64,000 bases of DNA, taken from contig JAEZTL010000001.1 of assembly GCA_023421395.1 (NCBI GenBank), forward strand, positions 1-64,000, in the 5' to 3' direction. The notes beneath the pieces were generated by a model that did not search any database, was not told where the DNA came from, and worked only from the letters and a program-made list of their open reading frames with translations. This stretch comes from Bacillota bacterium (lineage in GTDB: Bacteria > Bacillota > Clostridia > Christensenellales > Aristaeellaceae). The first letter of the stretch is position 1. Each line of letters opens with the position of its first letter. Positions 30,899 to 38,997 of the stretch are shown piece after piece. The position numbers and the translations under genes were made by a program.

Positions 30899-32785
30899 AT
30901 GCTTGATACCATCAATTCGCCCGCACAGCTTAAGGGCATGAAGCTTCCCGAGTTGCGCGCGCTGGCGGCGGAAATTCGCGAAAAACTTCTGCAGACGGTT
31001 TCGTCCAACGGAGGACATCTGGCGAGCAATCTGGGCGTGGTGGAGCTGACCATCGCGCTGCATGTGGTCTACGACTGCCCCGAGGACAAGCTGGTCTTTG
31101 ACGTGGGGCATCAGGCCTACGCGCACAAGCTTTTGACCGGGCGCGGGCCTCGCTTTGATACGCTCAGAAAGTGCGGCGGCATCGCCGGCTTTCCGAGGAT
31201 CGACGAGAGTCCCTACGACGCCTTTACCACGGGGCATGCCTCCACGGCGCTGTCCGCCGCGCTGGGCATGGCCCGCGCGCGGGATCTGATGGGCGCAAAG
31301 CACCATGTCGCGGCGGTGGTGGGCGACGGCGCGCTGACCGGCGGCATGTGCTATGAGGCGCTCAACGACGCGGGCATGTCGAAGACCGCCATGGTGGTGG
31401 TGCTCAACGACAACGAGATGTCCATTTCACAGAACGTGGGCGCGCTGTCCGGGCACCTGACGGCGCTCAGGCAGTCCAGTCCCTACCGCAAGCTCAAGCA
31501 CGCCGTTTCCGTGGGGCTTGACAAGATGCCGGGCGTCGGCAAACCGATCCTGCGCGGCATGGAGCGGGTGAGAGACTCGCTGAAATCGCTGGTCATCGAC
31601 GACAAATTCTTCGGCGCGCTGGGCTTTGAGTATCAGGGTCCCATCGACGGCCACGACCTGAAGCGCATGATCCGGGTTCTGAAGCGCGCCAAAGAGGCGC
31701 AGCGGCCTGTGCTGGTGCATGTGGTGACCAAAAAAGGCAGCGGCTACGAGCCTGCGGAGGAATCGCCGGACCTGTTTCACGGCGTGCCGCCCTTTGATGT
31801 GGACGGCGGCCGGATTGCCAAAAAGGCGGGCCTTAAAAACGGCCAGGCGATGGCTGCGGAGCTCTCGGCCATCGCCGACAGTGACATCCGCGTGACGGCC
31901 ATCACGGCCGCGATGCCCGACGGGACGGGCCTTTCGCTCTTCAAGGAGCGCCATCCCGACCGTTTCTTCGACGTGGGCATCGCCGAAGAGCACGCCGTCA
32001 CGATGGCGGCCGGCCTCGCGGTCAGCGGCATGCGGCCCTATGTGGCCATTTATTCCACGTTTTTGCAGCGCGCCTACGACCAGCTGCTGGTGGACGTGTG
32101 CCTTCAGAAGCTGCCCGTCACCCTGATGATCGACCGCGCCGGCCTCGTAGGGCCTGACGGCGCGACCCATCAGGGCGCCTTCGACATGGCCTACCTGCGC
32201 TCAATGCCCAATATGGTGGTGTGTTCGCCCCGGGATGTGCGGGATCTCCGGCGGCTGATTCGGCTGAGCCTTGCGCACGACGGCCCGATGGCCATCCGTT
32301 ACGCGCAGCAGGCCGACGACATGGGTCCCCATATGCAGGAGAACGCGCCGCTTGAGGTGGGCCGGTGGGAACTTTTGAGCGCGGGGGAGGATGTGATGAT
32401 CCTCGCCGTCGGGCGCATGGTGGAGACCGCGCTGAACGCGGCCATCAAGCTGGTGGGCAAGGGTGTGCGCTGCGGCGTGATCGACGCCCGGTTCATCAAG
32501 CCCATGGACGAGGACATGCTCCGGGAGACTGCCCAGCGGCATCCGCTGCTGGTTACGCTGGAGGATGGCGTGGTGATGGGCGGCTTTGGCTCCGCGGTGC
32601 TGGAAAGGCTGGCGGCCTGGAGCGTCGAAACCTCCGTCGTCACGCTGGGCATCCCGGACCGCTTCATCGAGCAGGACACAGCGTCCGGCCAGATGGCGGA
32701 CTGCGGGCTCTCCATGCCGCAGGTGGTGGAAACAATCCTGACCCGCGTCCGGGCGATCCGCGGCGCTTCCGGCCGTGCCGTTTAG
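30899..32785 (+). CDS. dxs: 1-deoxy-D-xylulose-5-phosphate synthase
   Basis: 628-residue thiamine-diphosphate enzyme that opens the MEP pathway by condensing pyruvate with glyceraldehyde-3-phosphate. Seen are SSNGGHLASNLGVVELTIALH, DVGHQAYAHKLLTGR, the ThDP motif VVGDGALTGGMCYEALNDAG, KKGSGYEPAE, and GIAEEHAVTMAAGLA in the second domain. Length is normal. It ends 11 bp inside tlyA and follows ispA and the PAP2-like gene. Confidence 0.94.
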   Translation: MLDTINSPAQLKGMKLPELRALAAEIREKLLQTVSSNGGHLASNLGVVELTIALHVVYDCPEDKLVFDVGHQAYAHKLLTGRGPRFDTLRKCGGIAGFPRIDESPYDAFTTGHASTALSAALGMARARDLMGAKHHVAAVVGDGALTGGMCYEALNDAGMSKTAMVVVLNDNEMSISQNVGALSGHLTALRQSSPYRKLKHAVSVGLDKMPGVGKPILRGMERVRDSLKSLVIDDKFFGALGFEYQGPIDGHDLKRMIRVLKRAKEAQRPVLVHVVTKKGSGYEPAEESPDLFHGVPPFDVDGGRIAKKAGLKNGQAMAAELSAIADSDIRVTAITAAMPDGTGLSLFKERHPDRFFDVGIAEEHAVTMAAGLAVSGMRPYVAIYSTFLQRAYDQLLVDVCLQKLPVTLMIDRAGLVGPDGATHQGAFDMAYLRSMPNMVVCSPRDVRDLRRLIRLSLAHDGPMAIRYAQQADDMGPHMQENAPLEVGRWELLSAGEDVMILAVGRMVETALNAAIKLVGKGVRCGVIDARFIKPMDEDMLRETAQRHPLLVTLEDGVVMGGFGSAVLERLAAWSVETSVVTLGIPDRFIEQDTASGQMADCGLSMPQVVETILTRVRAIRGASGRAV

Positions 32786-33596
32786 GCGCGCCGATCAGGC
32801 GCTGGTGGACGAAGGGCTCGCGCCGTCCCTTGCGGTGGCGCGGGCATTTGTCATGGAAGGGCGCGCCTATCAGGATGAGGAACGGCTGGACAAGCCTTCA
32901 GATGCCGTGAAAAGCGGCGCGCGCCTTTCGGTGCGCGAGGGACGGCCCTACGTCAGCCGGGGTGCCCACAAGCTTCTGGGCGCGCTGGATGCCTTCAGCC
33001 TGGAGGTCGATGGCAAGGTCTGCCTGGATGTAGGCTCCTCCACCGGCGGGTTTACGGACGTGATGCTGCGCCGGGGCGCCGCGCGGGTCCATGCGGTGGA
33101 CGTAGGGTACGGCCTCCTCGACTGGCGGCTTAGGAGCGATCCCCGCGTCACCGTCATGGAGCGCACCAACGCCCGGTTCTTGACGCCTGAAATGTTCCCC
33201 GAGCCGCCTGAATTTGGCGCCACCGATGTGTCGTTCATCTCGCTGACGCAGGTGCTGCCGGCCGCGCTTCGCGTGCTCGGCGGAGACTGGCGCTTCGTGG
33301 CGCTGATCAAGCCGCAGTTCGAGGCGCCGAGGAACAAGGTCGGCCCCCGTGGCGTGGTCCGCGATCCGGCGGTACACCGCGAAGTGATTGAACGCGTGGC
33401 CGTTTGCGTCGCCTCGCTCGGTTTCCGCGCGGCGGCGCTGGACTTCTCGCCGATCACCGGGCCGGAAGGTAACGTGGAATTTCTGCTCGGCATAGACCGG
33501 CGTAATGATCTCACACAGGGCATCGATGATGCGCGCATCGGCGCGGTCGTTTCGGCGGCATATGACAAATTTATGAAATCGCCCGATTCTCCTTGA
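32775..33596 (+). CDS. tlyA: TlyA family rRNA (cytidine-2'-O)-methyltransferase
   Basis: 273-residue protein with an N-terminal S4 RNA-binding domain (about residues 3-62; RADQALVDEGLAPSLAVARAF) and a FtsJ-like methyltransferase domain: CLDVGSSTGGFTDVMLRRGA binds S-adenosylmethionine, and VALIKPQFEAPRNKVG carries the catalytic Lys region. Bacillus YqxC is the counterpart in the same gene order. GTG start inside the dxs end. Confidence 0.88.
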   Translation: MPFRRADQALVDEGLAPSLAVARAFVMEGRAYQDEERLDKPSDAVKSGARLSVREGRPYVSRGAHKLLGALDAFSLEVDGKVCLDVGSSTGGFTDVMLRRGAARVHAVDVGYGLLDWRLRSDPRVTVMERTNARFLTPEMFPEPPEFGATDVSFISLTQVLPAALRVLGGDWRFVALIKPQFEAPRNKVGPRGVVRDPAVHREVIERVAVCVASLGFRAAALDFSPITGPEGNVEFLLGIDRRNDLTQGIDDARIGAVVSAAYDKFMKSPDSP

Positions 33597-33622
33597 ATGC
33601 ATATGCATTCATGGTATACAAT
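33593..33622 (+). promoter_or_regulatory. Candidate promoter inside a 16-bp palindrome ahead of nadK
   Basis: GAATGCATATGCATTC (33595-33610) is a perfect palindrome. TTGAAT (33593-33598) with TACAAT (33617-33622, 18-bp spacer) or TATACA (16-bp spacer) gives a possible promoter, so a protein bound to the palindrome would cover the -35 and spacer. Confidence 0.4.
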
Positions 33623-33644
33623 ATTGCGCGTAGGGGCTGAGAAC

Positions 33645-34448
33645 ATGGCCTTCCGGACGGTGGGTATTTGGCAAAACGACGGCAAACCGGGCGTGCAGGC
33701 GGTTGCGCGCCGGCTTCGTGTTGCGCTGGAGGAGCGCGGCATGCGCGTGCTGCCCGACTGCGCTCACCTGGACGGCTGCGATTTGATCATCGTATTGGGC
33801 GGAGACGGCACGTTTCTTCGCGCCTTTGAGGCCGCGATGCCCTGGGACATCCCGATGCTGGGCGTCAACCTGGGCCGCGTCGGCTTTCTGACCGAGATGC
33901 AGCCCGACCGCCTCGAGCAGGACGTGGAACTCCTCGCCCAGGGCTCGTATACCTTCGAACCCCGCATGCTGCTGGAGGTCCGCACGGCCTCCGGCCAAAA
34001 GGCGTTTGCGCTCAACGAGGTGGCCTTCAACCGGTCGGATTCGTTTGTGGGCATCCTGTCGCTGTCAATTGCGATGGAGGGCGGCATGGTGGATCGCTTT
34101 TCCGGAGACGGGCTGATTGTGGCCACGCCCACAGGCTCCACCGCCTATTCGATGGCGGCGGGCGGGCCCATCGTCGCCCCCGGCCTTGACTGCATGCTGC
34201 TCACACCCATCTGCCCCCATACGCTGGCCGCGAGACCCATCGTCATCAGCGACCGGCAGGTGGTTTCGGTATCGATCCTGGGCGACGCGCGCCGCGCGCG
34301 CGTGATCGTCGACGGCCGGTACGTCATCACGCCGGACGACGGCGCCGTGACGGTGCGCCGCGCCGAGCGCAACATCCGCTTCGTGCGGCTCAGGCCGCAC
34401 AGTTTTTTCGAACTTCTGCGGGGCAAGCTGTCCGATTGGACGCCGTAG
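33645..34448 (+). CDS. nadK: NAD kinase
   Basis: 267-residue NAD kinase. LIIVLGGDGTFLRAFEAA carries the GGDG ATP-binding motif, LGVNLGRVGFLTE follows, and FALNEVAFNR and DGLIVATPTGSTAYSMAAGGPI line the active site. It makes NADP from NAD and ATP. The ATG at 33645 is chosen as the first codon of the conserved domain; the SD (AGGGG) is weak, and an ATG at 33597 lies inside the upstream palindrome and has none. In Clostridia nadK commonly sits between tlyA and argR. Confidence 0.9.
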   Translation: MAFRTVGIWQNDGKPGVQAVARRLRVALEERGMRVLPDCAHLDGCDLIIVLGGDGTFLRAFEAAMPWDIPMLGVNLGRVGFLTEMQPDRLEQDVELLAQGSYTFEPRMLLEVRTASGQKAFALNEVAFNRSDSFVGILSLSIAMEGGMVDRFSGDGLIVATPTGSTAYSMAAGGPIVAPGLDCMLLTPICPHTLAARPIVISDRQVVSVSILGDARRARVIVDGRYVITPDDGAVTVRRAERNIRFVRLRPHSFFELLRGKLSDWTP

Positions 34449-34484
34449 ACGCCCGCGATCCTTGAATGAAGGGGAGGACATACC

Positions 34485-34937
34485 ATGAAGTCGGTGCGCC
34501 ACTCCATGATTCTGGAGATCATCGAATCGCAGAACATTGAAACCCAGGAGGAGCTGGCCGAGCAGCTCAAGCGGCACGGTGTGCGCGTTACGCAGGCCAC
34601 CGTGTCCCGCGATATCAAGGAACTGCGCCTTGTGAAGGTCCTGAGCGAGCGCGGCGGCTACCGATACGCCACCAGCGAGCGCGCCGAGCAGGGCATGAGC
34701 GACCGCTTCATCCGGATATTCTCCGAATCGGTGTTATCCATGAACGGCGCCAGCAACCTGATCGTCATCAAGACGCTTTCCGCCTCCGCCAACGCCGCCG
34801 CCGAGGCCATCGACTCCATGAAGTGGCCGGAGATCGTGGGTACGCTGGCGGGCGACAACACGATCCTGGTGGTCGTGCAGTCCGAAGACGTGGTGGAGCC
34901 TGTACTGGCTCGTTTCAAGACTTTGATACGGTATTAG
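34485..34937 (+). CDS. argR: Arginine repressor
   Basis: 150-residue regulator with an N-terminal winged helix (about residues 1-70; LAEQLKRHGVRVTQATVSRDIKELRLVK, including the recognition segment ATVSRDI) and a C-terminal arginine-binding/oligomerisation domain containing WPEIVGTLAGDNTILVV. It represses arginine biosynthesis and activates catabolism when arginine is bound. GGGGAGG precedes the start. The argR-recN pair is a conserved Firmicutes feature. Confidence 0.92.
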   Translation: MKSVRHSMILEIIESQNIETQEELAEQLKRHGVRVTQATVSRDIKELRLVKVLSERGGYRYATSERAEQGMSDRFIRIFSESVLSMNGASNLIVIKTLSASANAAAEAIDSMKWPEIVGTLAGDNTILVVVQSEDVVEPVLARFKTLIRY

Positions 34938-34947
34938 GAGGCATCCC

Positions 34948-36636
34948 TTGCTACTCGAACTTTCGATCCGCAACGTCGCGCTGATTGAGCGGCTGCGCAT
35001 CGAATTTGAACCGGGCCTCAACGTGCTCACCGGCGAAACCGGCGCGGGAAAGTCGATTCTGGTCGACTCGGTCAATCTGGCGCTGGGCGCGCGGGCGGCG
35101 CGGGATTTGGTGCGCACCGGCGAGGAAAAGGCCGTCGTTCAGGCGCTCTTCGACATGCCAGAGGGTGCCGCGGCGCTTCTGGAGGAAGCGGGCGTCGAGC
35201 CGGAGGACGATGTGCTCTCGCTCGTCCGCGAAGTGTCCGCCTCCGGCCGGTCCGTCAGCCGGATCAACGGCCAGGCCGTACCCACGGCGCTTCTCAGGCA
35301 GGTGACGGCGCTCGTCATGGATGTGCACGGCCAGCATGAGCATCAGGCGCTGTTAAACCCGCAGCTGCACGCCGCCTTCCTGGACGACAGCGGGGACGCG
35401 GCGCACCGCGCGCTGATGGACGACGCGGCTGAGCGGTACGAGCGTTACGCCCTCAGCGCCAGGGAAGCGCGCAGGCTGCAGATGGACGAGCGGGAGCGGG
35501 TGCGCCTGGCGGACCAACTGAGCCGCCAGATCGACGAGATCAGAGCGGTGAAGCCCAAACCCGGCGAGGATGAGAAGCTCGCCCGGAAGCTGGCGCTCTA
35601 CGAGCACGGCGAGAAAATCGCGCAGGCGGTGGGCGCGGCCTACGGCTACGTTTACCGCGGCGAGGGACGGGCCCTCGCCGCGCAGGACGCGCTCTCCCGC
35701 GCGGCAGACGAGATGGCGTCCATCGCGGCGCTGGATCCGCGCTTCGAGGCGCTGCGCGCCCGGCTTGAGGAGCTTTTCTACGCCGCTCAGGACGCGGGCA
35801 CCGAGCTTCAGCGCATTCAGGACGCGCTGGACTATGACCCCGCCGCTGCGGAGCGCGCCGCGGACCGATTGAGCGAGCTGAAGCGGCTCAAGCGGCTGTA
35901 CGGGCCGGAGCTGACGGACGTACTGGACTTTTACGAAAAGGCGAAGGCGGAGCTCGCGCTTCTGACTGAGAACGACGCGCTGCGCCAAGAGGCGGAGGCC
36001 CGCCGGGATGAGGCAAAAGCGCAGCTTGAAGGCGCCTGCCGCCTTTTGACCGAGAGCCGGCGCGATCTGGCGAAAAAGCTGTCCGACCGGCTGATTTCGC
36101 AGCTTCGGGATCTGGGCATGGGCGCGACGCGCTTTGAGGTGGAGATCCTGCCCGGGTCGCTGACCGCCCGTGGCGCGGACGAAATCCAGTTTCTGATCTC
36201 GCCCAACCCCGGCGAACCGGTGAAGCCGCTTGCCGCCATCGCCTCAGGCGGCGAACTGTCCCGCATTATGATGGCTTTCAAGGCCATTCAGGCGGACAAG
36301 GGCGGCGTGAACGCCATGATCTTTGACGAGGTGGACACCGGCGTCTCCGGTCGCATGGCGCAGGCCGTGGGCGAGAAGATGGCTGCCATCGCCAGGAAGC
36401 GGCAGGTAATCTGCGTGACGCATCTGGCACAGGTCGCGGCGCTGGCAGACGCCCATTACCTGGTGGAAAAGACCGTGGAAGGGGAGCGCACCGGCTCCAC
36501 TGTCCGAAGGCTCGACCGGGATGGCCGAATTGAAGAGATCGCGCGCCTCGTAGGCGGCGCGGGTGATCCGTTAAGCTCGCGGCGTCACGCCGCCAATATG
36601 CTGGACGCGGCGCAGGTCCTCGTTCGCGGCCGGTGA
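34948..36636 (+). CDS. recN: DNA repair protein RecN
   Basis: 562-residue SMC-like ATPase. Walker A is NVLTGETGAGKSILVDSVNL; a coiled-coil arm spans roughly residues 160-370; the ABC-like signature is AIASGGELSRIMMAF and Walker B is NAMIFDEVDTGVSGRM. RecN acts early in double-strand break repair by holding DNA ends. TTG start with GGAGG 5 bp upstream. Its end overlaps the next gene by 4 bp. Confidence 0.93.
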   Translation: MLLELSIRNVALIERLRIEFEPGLNVLTGETGAGKSILVDSVNLALGARAARDLVRTGEEKAVVQALFDMPEGAAALLEEAGVEPEDDVLSLVREVSASGRSVSRINGQAVPTALLRQVTALVMDVHGQHEHQALLNPQLHAAFLDDSGDAAHRALMDDAAERYERYALSAREARRLQMDERERVRLADQLSRQIDEIRAVKPKPGEDEKLARKLALYEHGEKIAQAVGAAYGYVYRGEGRALAAQDALSRAADEMASIAALDPRFEALRARLEELFYAAQDAGTELQRIQDALDYDPAAAERAADRLSELKRLKRLYGPELTDVLDFYEKAKAELALLTENDALRQEAEARRDEAKAQLEGACRLLTESRRDLAKKLSDRLISQLRDLGMGATRFEVEILPGSLTARGADEIQFLISPNPGEPVKPLAAIASGGELSRIMMAFKAIQADKGGVNAMIFDEVDTGVSGRMAQAVGEKMAAIARKRQVICVTHLAQVAALADAHYLVEKTVEGERTGSTVRRLDRDGRIEEIARLVGGAGDPLSSRRHAANMLDAAQVLVRGR

Positions 36637-37319
36637 AGCGCATGGAACAGGGAGGGGAACCCCGAGGAATGGAGTACGGCAGGTTCTTTACCCGGCTGAG
36701 GTTCTGGAGCCGGATATTTTTCCGAAACTACCAGTCGCCGCCGCCGGAGGCGCTGCCATCGCCCGCCATTTACATTTGCCGCCACAGGAACCTCAGGGGC
36801 CCCATCGACACGCTCATCTGGCTCAGCGCGCCGGTTCATCCCTGGGTGTTCAGCGTGTTCTGCGAACGAAAAACCTGTTACCGCCAGTATGCCGACTATA
36901 CCCTCACCCGGCGTGCCGGCTGGCCGAGAGTTTTCGCGTTTCCGGTGGCGAGGATCCTGTCCTGGGTTGTGCCGGGCCTGTGCGGCTCCATGGGCGCGAT
37001 CCCGGTCTACCGCTCCACCGCGCGGGTGGTTACCACCTTCCGCAAGACGCTGGAGGTGCTCAAAGCTGGACGGCGCGTCATCATCTACCCGGACGTCGAC
37101 TATTCTGATGCCTCCGATCGCATGGGCGCGCTGTACGAAGGGTATCTGGTGCTGGGTTCGCTCTACCACCGCGCCACAGGCAAAAACCTCCTATTCATCC
37201 CGCTGCGCAGTGAAAAACGCTGCATCACCGCGGGAGCGCCCATTGAATTTGACGGCGCACGACCGAGGGAACAGGAGACCGAGCGCGTCGCGCGGGCAAT
37301 CCGCGAAGCGCTGGCATAG
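36633..37319 (+). CDS. PlsC-like lysophospholipid acyltransferase family protein
   Basis: 228-residue protein resembling 1-acylglycerol-3-phosphate acyltransferases of Clostridia: IYICRHRNLRGPIDTLIWL at the acceptor site, FCERKTCYRQY, GSMGAIPVYRS (glycerophosphate-binding-like block III) and RRVIIYPDVDYSD (block IV). The His-Asp spacing (H-x7-D) differs from the classic H-x4-D catalytic dyad, so activity is uncertain. GTG at 36633 overlaps the recN stop (GTGA); ATG codons at 36642 and 36669 (after GAGGA) are alternatives. It takes the place spoIVB usually holds after recN. Confidence 0.6.
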   Translation: MKRMEQGGEPRGMEYGRFFTRLRFWSRIFFRNYQSPPPEALPSPAIYICRHRNLRGPIDTLIWLSAPVHPWVFSVFCERKTCYRQYADYTLTRRAGWPRVFAFPVARILSWVVPGLCGSMGAIPVYRSTARVVTTFRKTLEVLKAGRRVIIYPDVDYSDASDRMGALYEGYLVLGSLYHRATGKNLLFIPLRSEKRCITAGAPIEFDGARPREQETERVARAIREALA

Positions 37320-37496
37320 CGGGGCCGATGGATTCCGCGGCGCACCTTTATCGGCTTTGGGCGCGGACCGGTTCTAAAAAAGCAGGAAAGACCGGCGCTT
37401 TCAACGCCATGCGGCCTGGAATCGGCATTGACGGCCGTCCGGCATAGCGCCCCCGAAAGTGGAATAGGATGTATCACCCGAAGCGAAAGAGGGGTG
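37320..37496. other. Intergenic region ahead of spoIIP with sigma-E-like boxes
   Basis: 177 bp without a gene. GCATAGC (37442-37448), a 14-bp spacer and AATAGGAT (37463-37470) weakly resemble a sigma-E promoter, with 26 bp to the spoIIP ATG. spoIIP is sigma-E dependent in Bacillus. Confidence 0.35.
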
Positions 37497-38420
37497 ATGC
37501 GTTTGATACGCCTGAAGGTCGTCCGGGCGTCCAGCCTGCTCATGGGCATCGTACTGACGCTGCTGGCGGTGGTGCTGGCGGTGATCCTCGTCAGTCAGCT
37601 TCTGGCGCCGGAGCCGGCGGCATCCGCGCCCGCGGCAACCATCGCGCCCACACAAGAAGCACAGGCGAATTCCTCCGGGGCGGTGGCGGCGTTTGCCGCC
37701 GCCGCCCCGTCGCAGGTGGACGTAATGTTTGGCGATCGATTGCTGGTGGAGGTCCTGAGGGCGACCGTCCGGCCTACCGCGACGCTGCGGCCCAGGGGAA
37801 CGATTCTGATCTACCATACCCATACCAACGAAGCCTATATGAAGGCGCCCGGGGACACCTACCAGGAGACGGAGGCGTGGCGCACGGCGGATCAGTCCCA
37901 CTCGGTCGTCCGGGTGGGAGAGGTGCTCAGCGAGCTCCTGGCAGACCGGGGGTTTGACGTGACCCACGACGCGACCAACCACGAGCCGCCGGACCTGGGC
38001 ACCGCCTACGAGAGGTCACTGAAAACCATCGAGAGTTACGCGGAAACGTTCGACCTCTACATCGACCTGCATCGGGATGCCTACACCCCCGTGGTCTACA
38101 AGTCGGTTTCGGTGAAGGCGGGCGGCACGGACGCGGCGCAGCTGATGCTCCTGGTGGGCAACGGCAAGGGCTTTGACGACAATCCCGTCTACTATCCCAG
38201 AAACCTGACTTTTGCCAAGAAGCTGACCAATCGGCTCAACCAACTCTCGCCCGGCATCTGCCAGGATGTGCTGGTCAAAAACGGCCGCTACAACCAGCAT
38301 CTGGGGCTATCGATCCTGGTGGAGGCGGGGCACAACCGGAATACGCTGATGGAGGCCGTGGCGTCAATGCCCTTTCTGGCCGACGCCATCGCGGGCGTAC
38401 TGAGCGAAAGGAATGGATGA
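37497..38420 (+). CDS. spoIIP: Stage II sporulation protein P
   Basis: 307-residue membrane-anchored peptidoglycan hydrolase. One membrane helix (about residues 12-32) is followed by an Ala/Pro-rich linker and the amidase/endopeptidase domain: TILIYHTHTNEAYM (zinc-binding His), FDLYIDLHRDAYTPVV and LGLSILVEAGHNRNTLMEA. SpoIIP with SpoIID and SpoIIM thins the septum and drives engulfment from the mother cell. The ATG at 37497 follows AGAGGGG. The stop overlaps the ybaK start. Confidence 0.9.
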   Translation: MRLIRLKVVRASSLLMGIVLTLLAVVLAVILVSQLLAPEPAASAPAATIAPTQEAQANSSGAVAAFAAAAPSQVDVMFGDRLLVEVLRATVRPTATLRPRGTILIYHTHTNEAYMKAPGDTYQETEAWRTADQSHSVVRVGEVLSELLADRGFDVTHDATNHEPPDLGTAYERSLKTIESYAETFDLYIDLHRDAYTPVVYKSVSVKAGGTDAAQLMLLVGNGKGFDDNPVYYPRNLTFAKKLTNRLNQLSPGICQDVLVKNGRYNQHLGLSILVEAGHNRNTLMEAVASMPFLADAIAGVLSERNG

Positions 38421-38893
38421 ACGTGAAAAAAACCAATGCAATGCGGTTGCTGGACGCCGCGAAGGCGTCCTACGAGACGCGGGAATACGAGTTCGACCTG
38501 GAGGACCTGAGCGGCGTGCATGCGGCCCGGGCGCTGGGCCTCAATCCGGACCTGGTGTATAAGACCCTCGTGACCGTCGGGGACAAAACCGGCCCGGCGG
38601 TCTTTGTCATTCCCGTCGCGCTGGCACTGGACCTGAAGCGCGCGGCCGCGGCCAGCGGCAATAAGCGCGTGGAGCTCCTTCCGCTGAAAGACCTGACGAG
38701 CGTTACCGGCTACCTTCGCGGTGGCTGTTCGCCCATTGGCATGAAAAAGCGTTTTCCCACCTTTCTGGATGATCGCGCACAAAGACTCGCAACCATTTCG
38801 GTCAGCGGCGGGCTCCGGGGCGTACAGATTATGATCGCCCCCGGCACGCTTCTGGCCTTCACCGGCGGGGCTTACGCGCCGCTCGCGGACTAG
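38417..38893 (+). CDS. ybaK: Cys-tRNA(Pro) deacylase YbaK
   Basis: 158-residue trans-editing enzyme of the YbaK/ProX family: MNVKKTNAMRLLDAAKASYETREYE at the N-terminus, LVYKTLVTVGDK, and GYLRGGCSPIGMKKRFPTFLD, which includes the conserved G-x-x-S-P-x-G loop. It hydrolyses Cys-tRNA(Pro) that ProS misforms. ATGA overlap with spoIIP. The prolyl-tRNA synthetase gene follows 100 bp downstream from its own promoter, a functional pairing. Confidence 0.9.
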   Translation: MNVKKTNAMRLLDAAKASYETREYEFDLEDLSGVHAARALGLNPDLVYKTLVTVGDKTGPAVFVIPVALALDLKRAAAASGNKRVELLPLKDLTSVTGYLRGGCSPIGMKKRFPTFLDDRAQRLATISVSGGLRGVQIMIAPGTLLAFTGGAYAPLAD

Positions 38894-38941
38894 CCCTTTG
38901 AGCCCGAAATCGTCATCCGGGCATAAATAATAAAACTTCAC

Positions 38942-38970
38942 TTGCAATTTTTCCTGCAGGTGCCTATAAT
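38942..38970 (+). promoter_or_regulatory. Sigma-A promoter of proS
   Basis: TTGCAA (38942-38947), 17-bp spacer, TATAAT (38965-38970). The predicted 5' leader is only about 20 nt, too short for a T-box. Confidence 0.75.
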
Positions 38971-38997
38971 TTTTTCATATGTTAAGGGGGATCGATG

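Noticed and set aside
33595..33610. 16-bp palindrome read as a known operator
   Set aside because: GAATGCATATGCATTC does not match ArgR, LexA or CIRCE consensus sequences, so only the palindrome is reported.
38948..38997. T-box leader for proS
   Set aside because: Only about 20 nt lie between the predicted start site and the SD, and no T-box consensus (TGGNACC) is seen.
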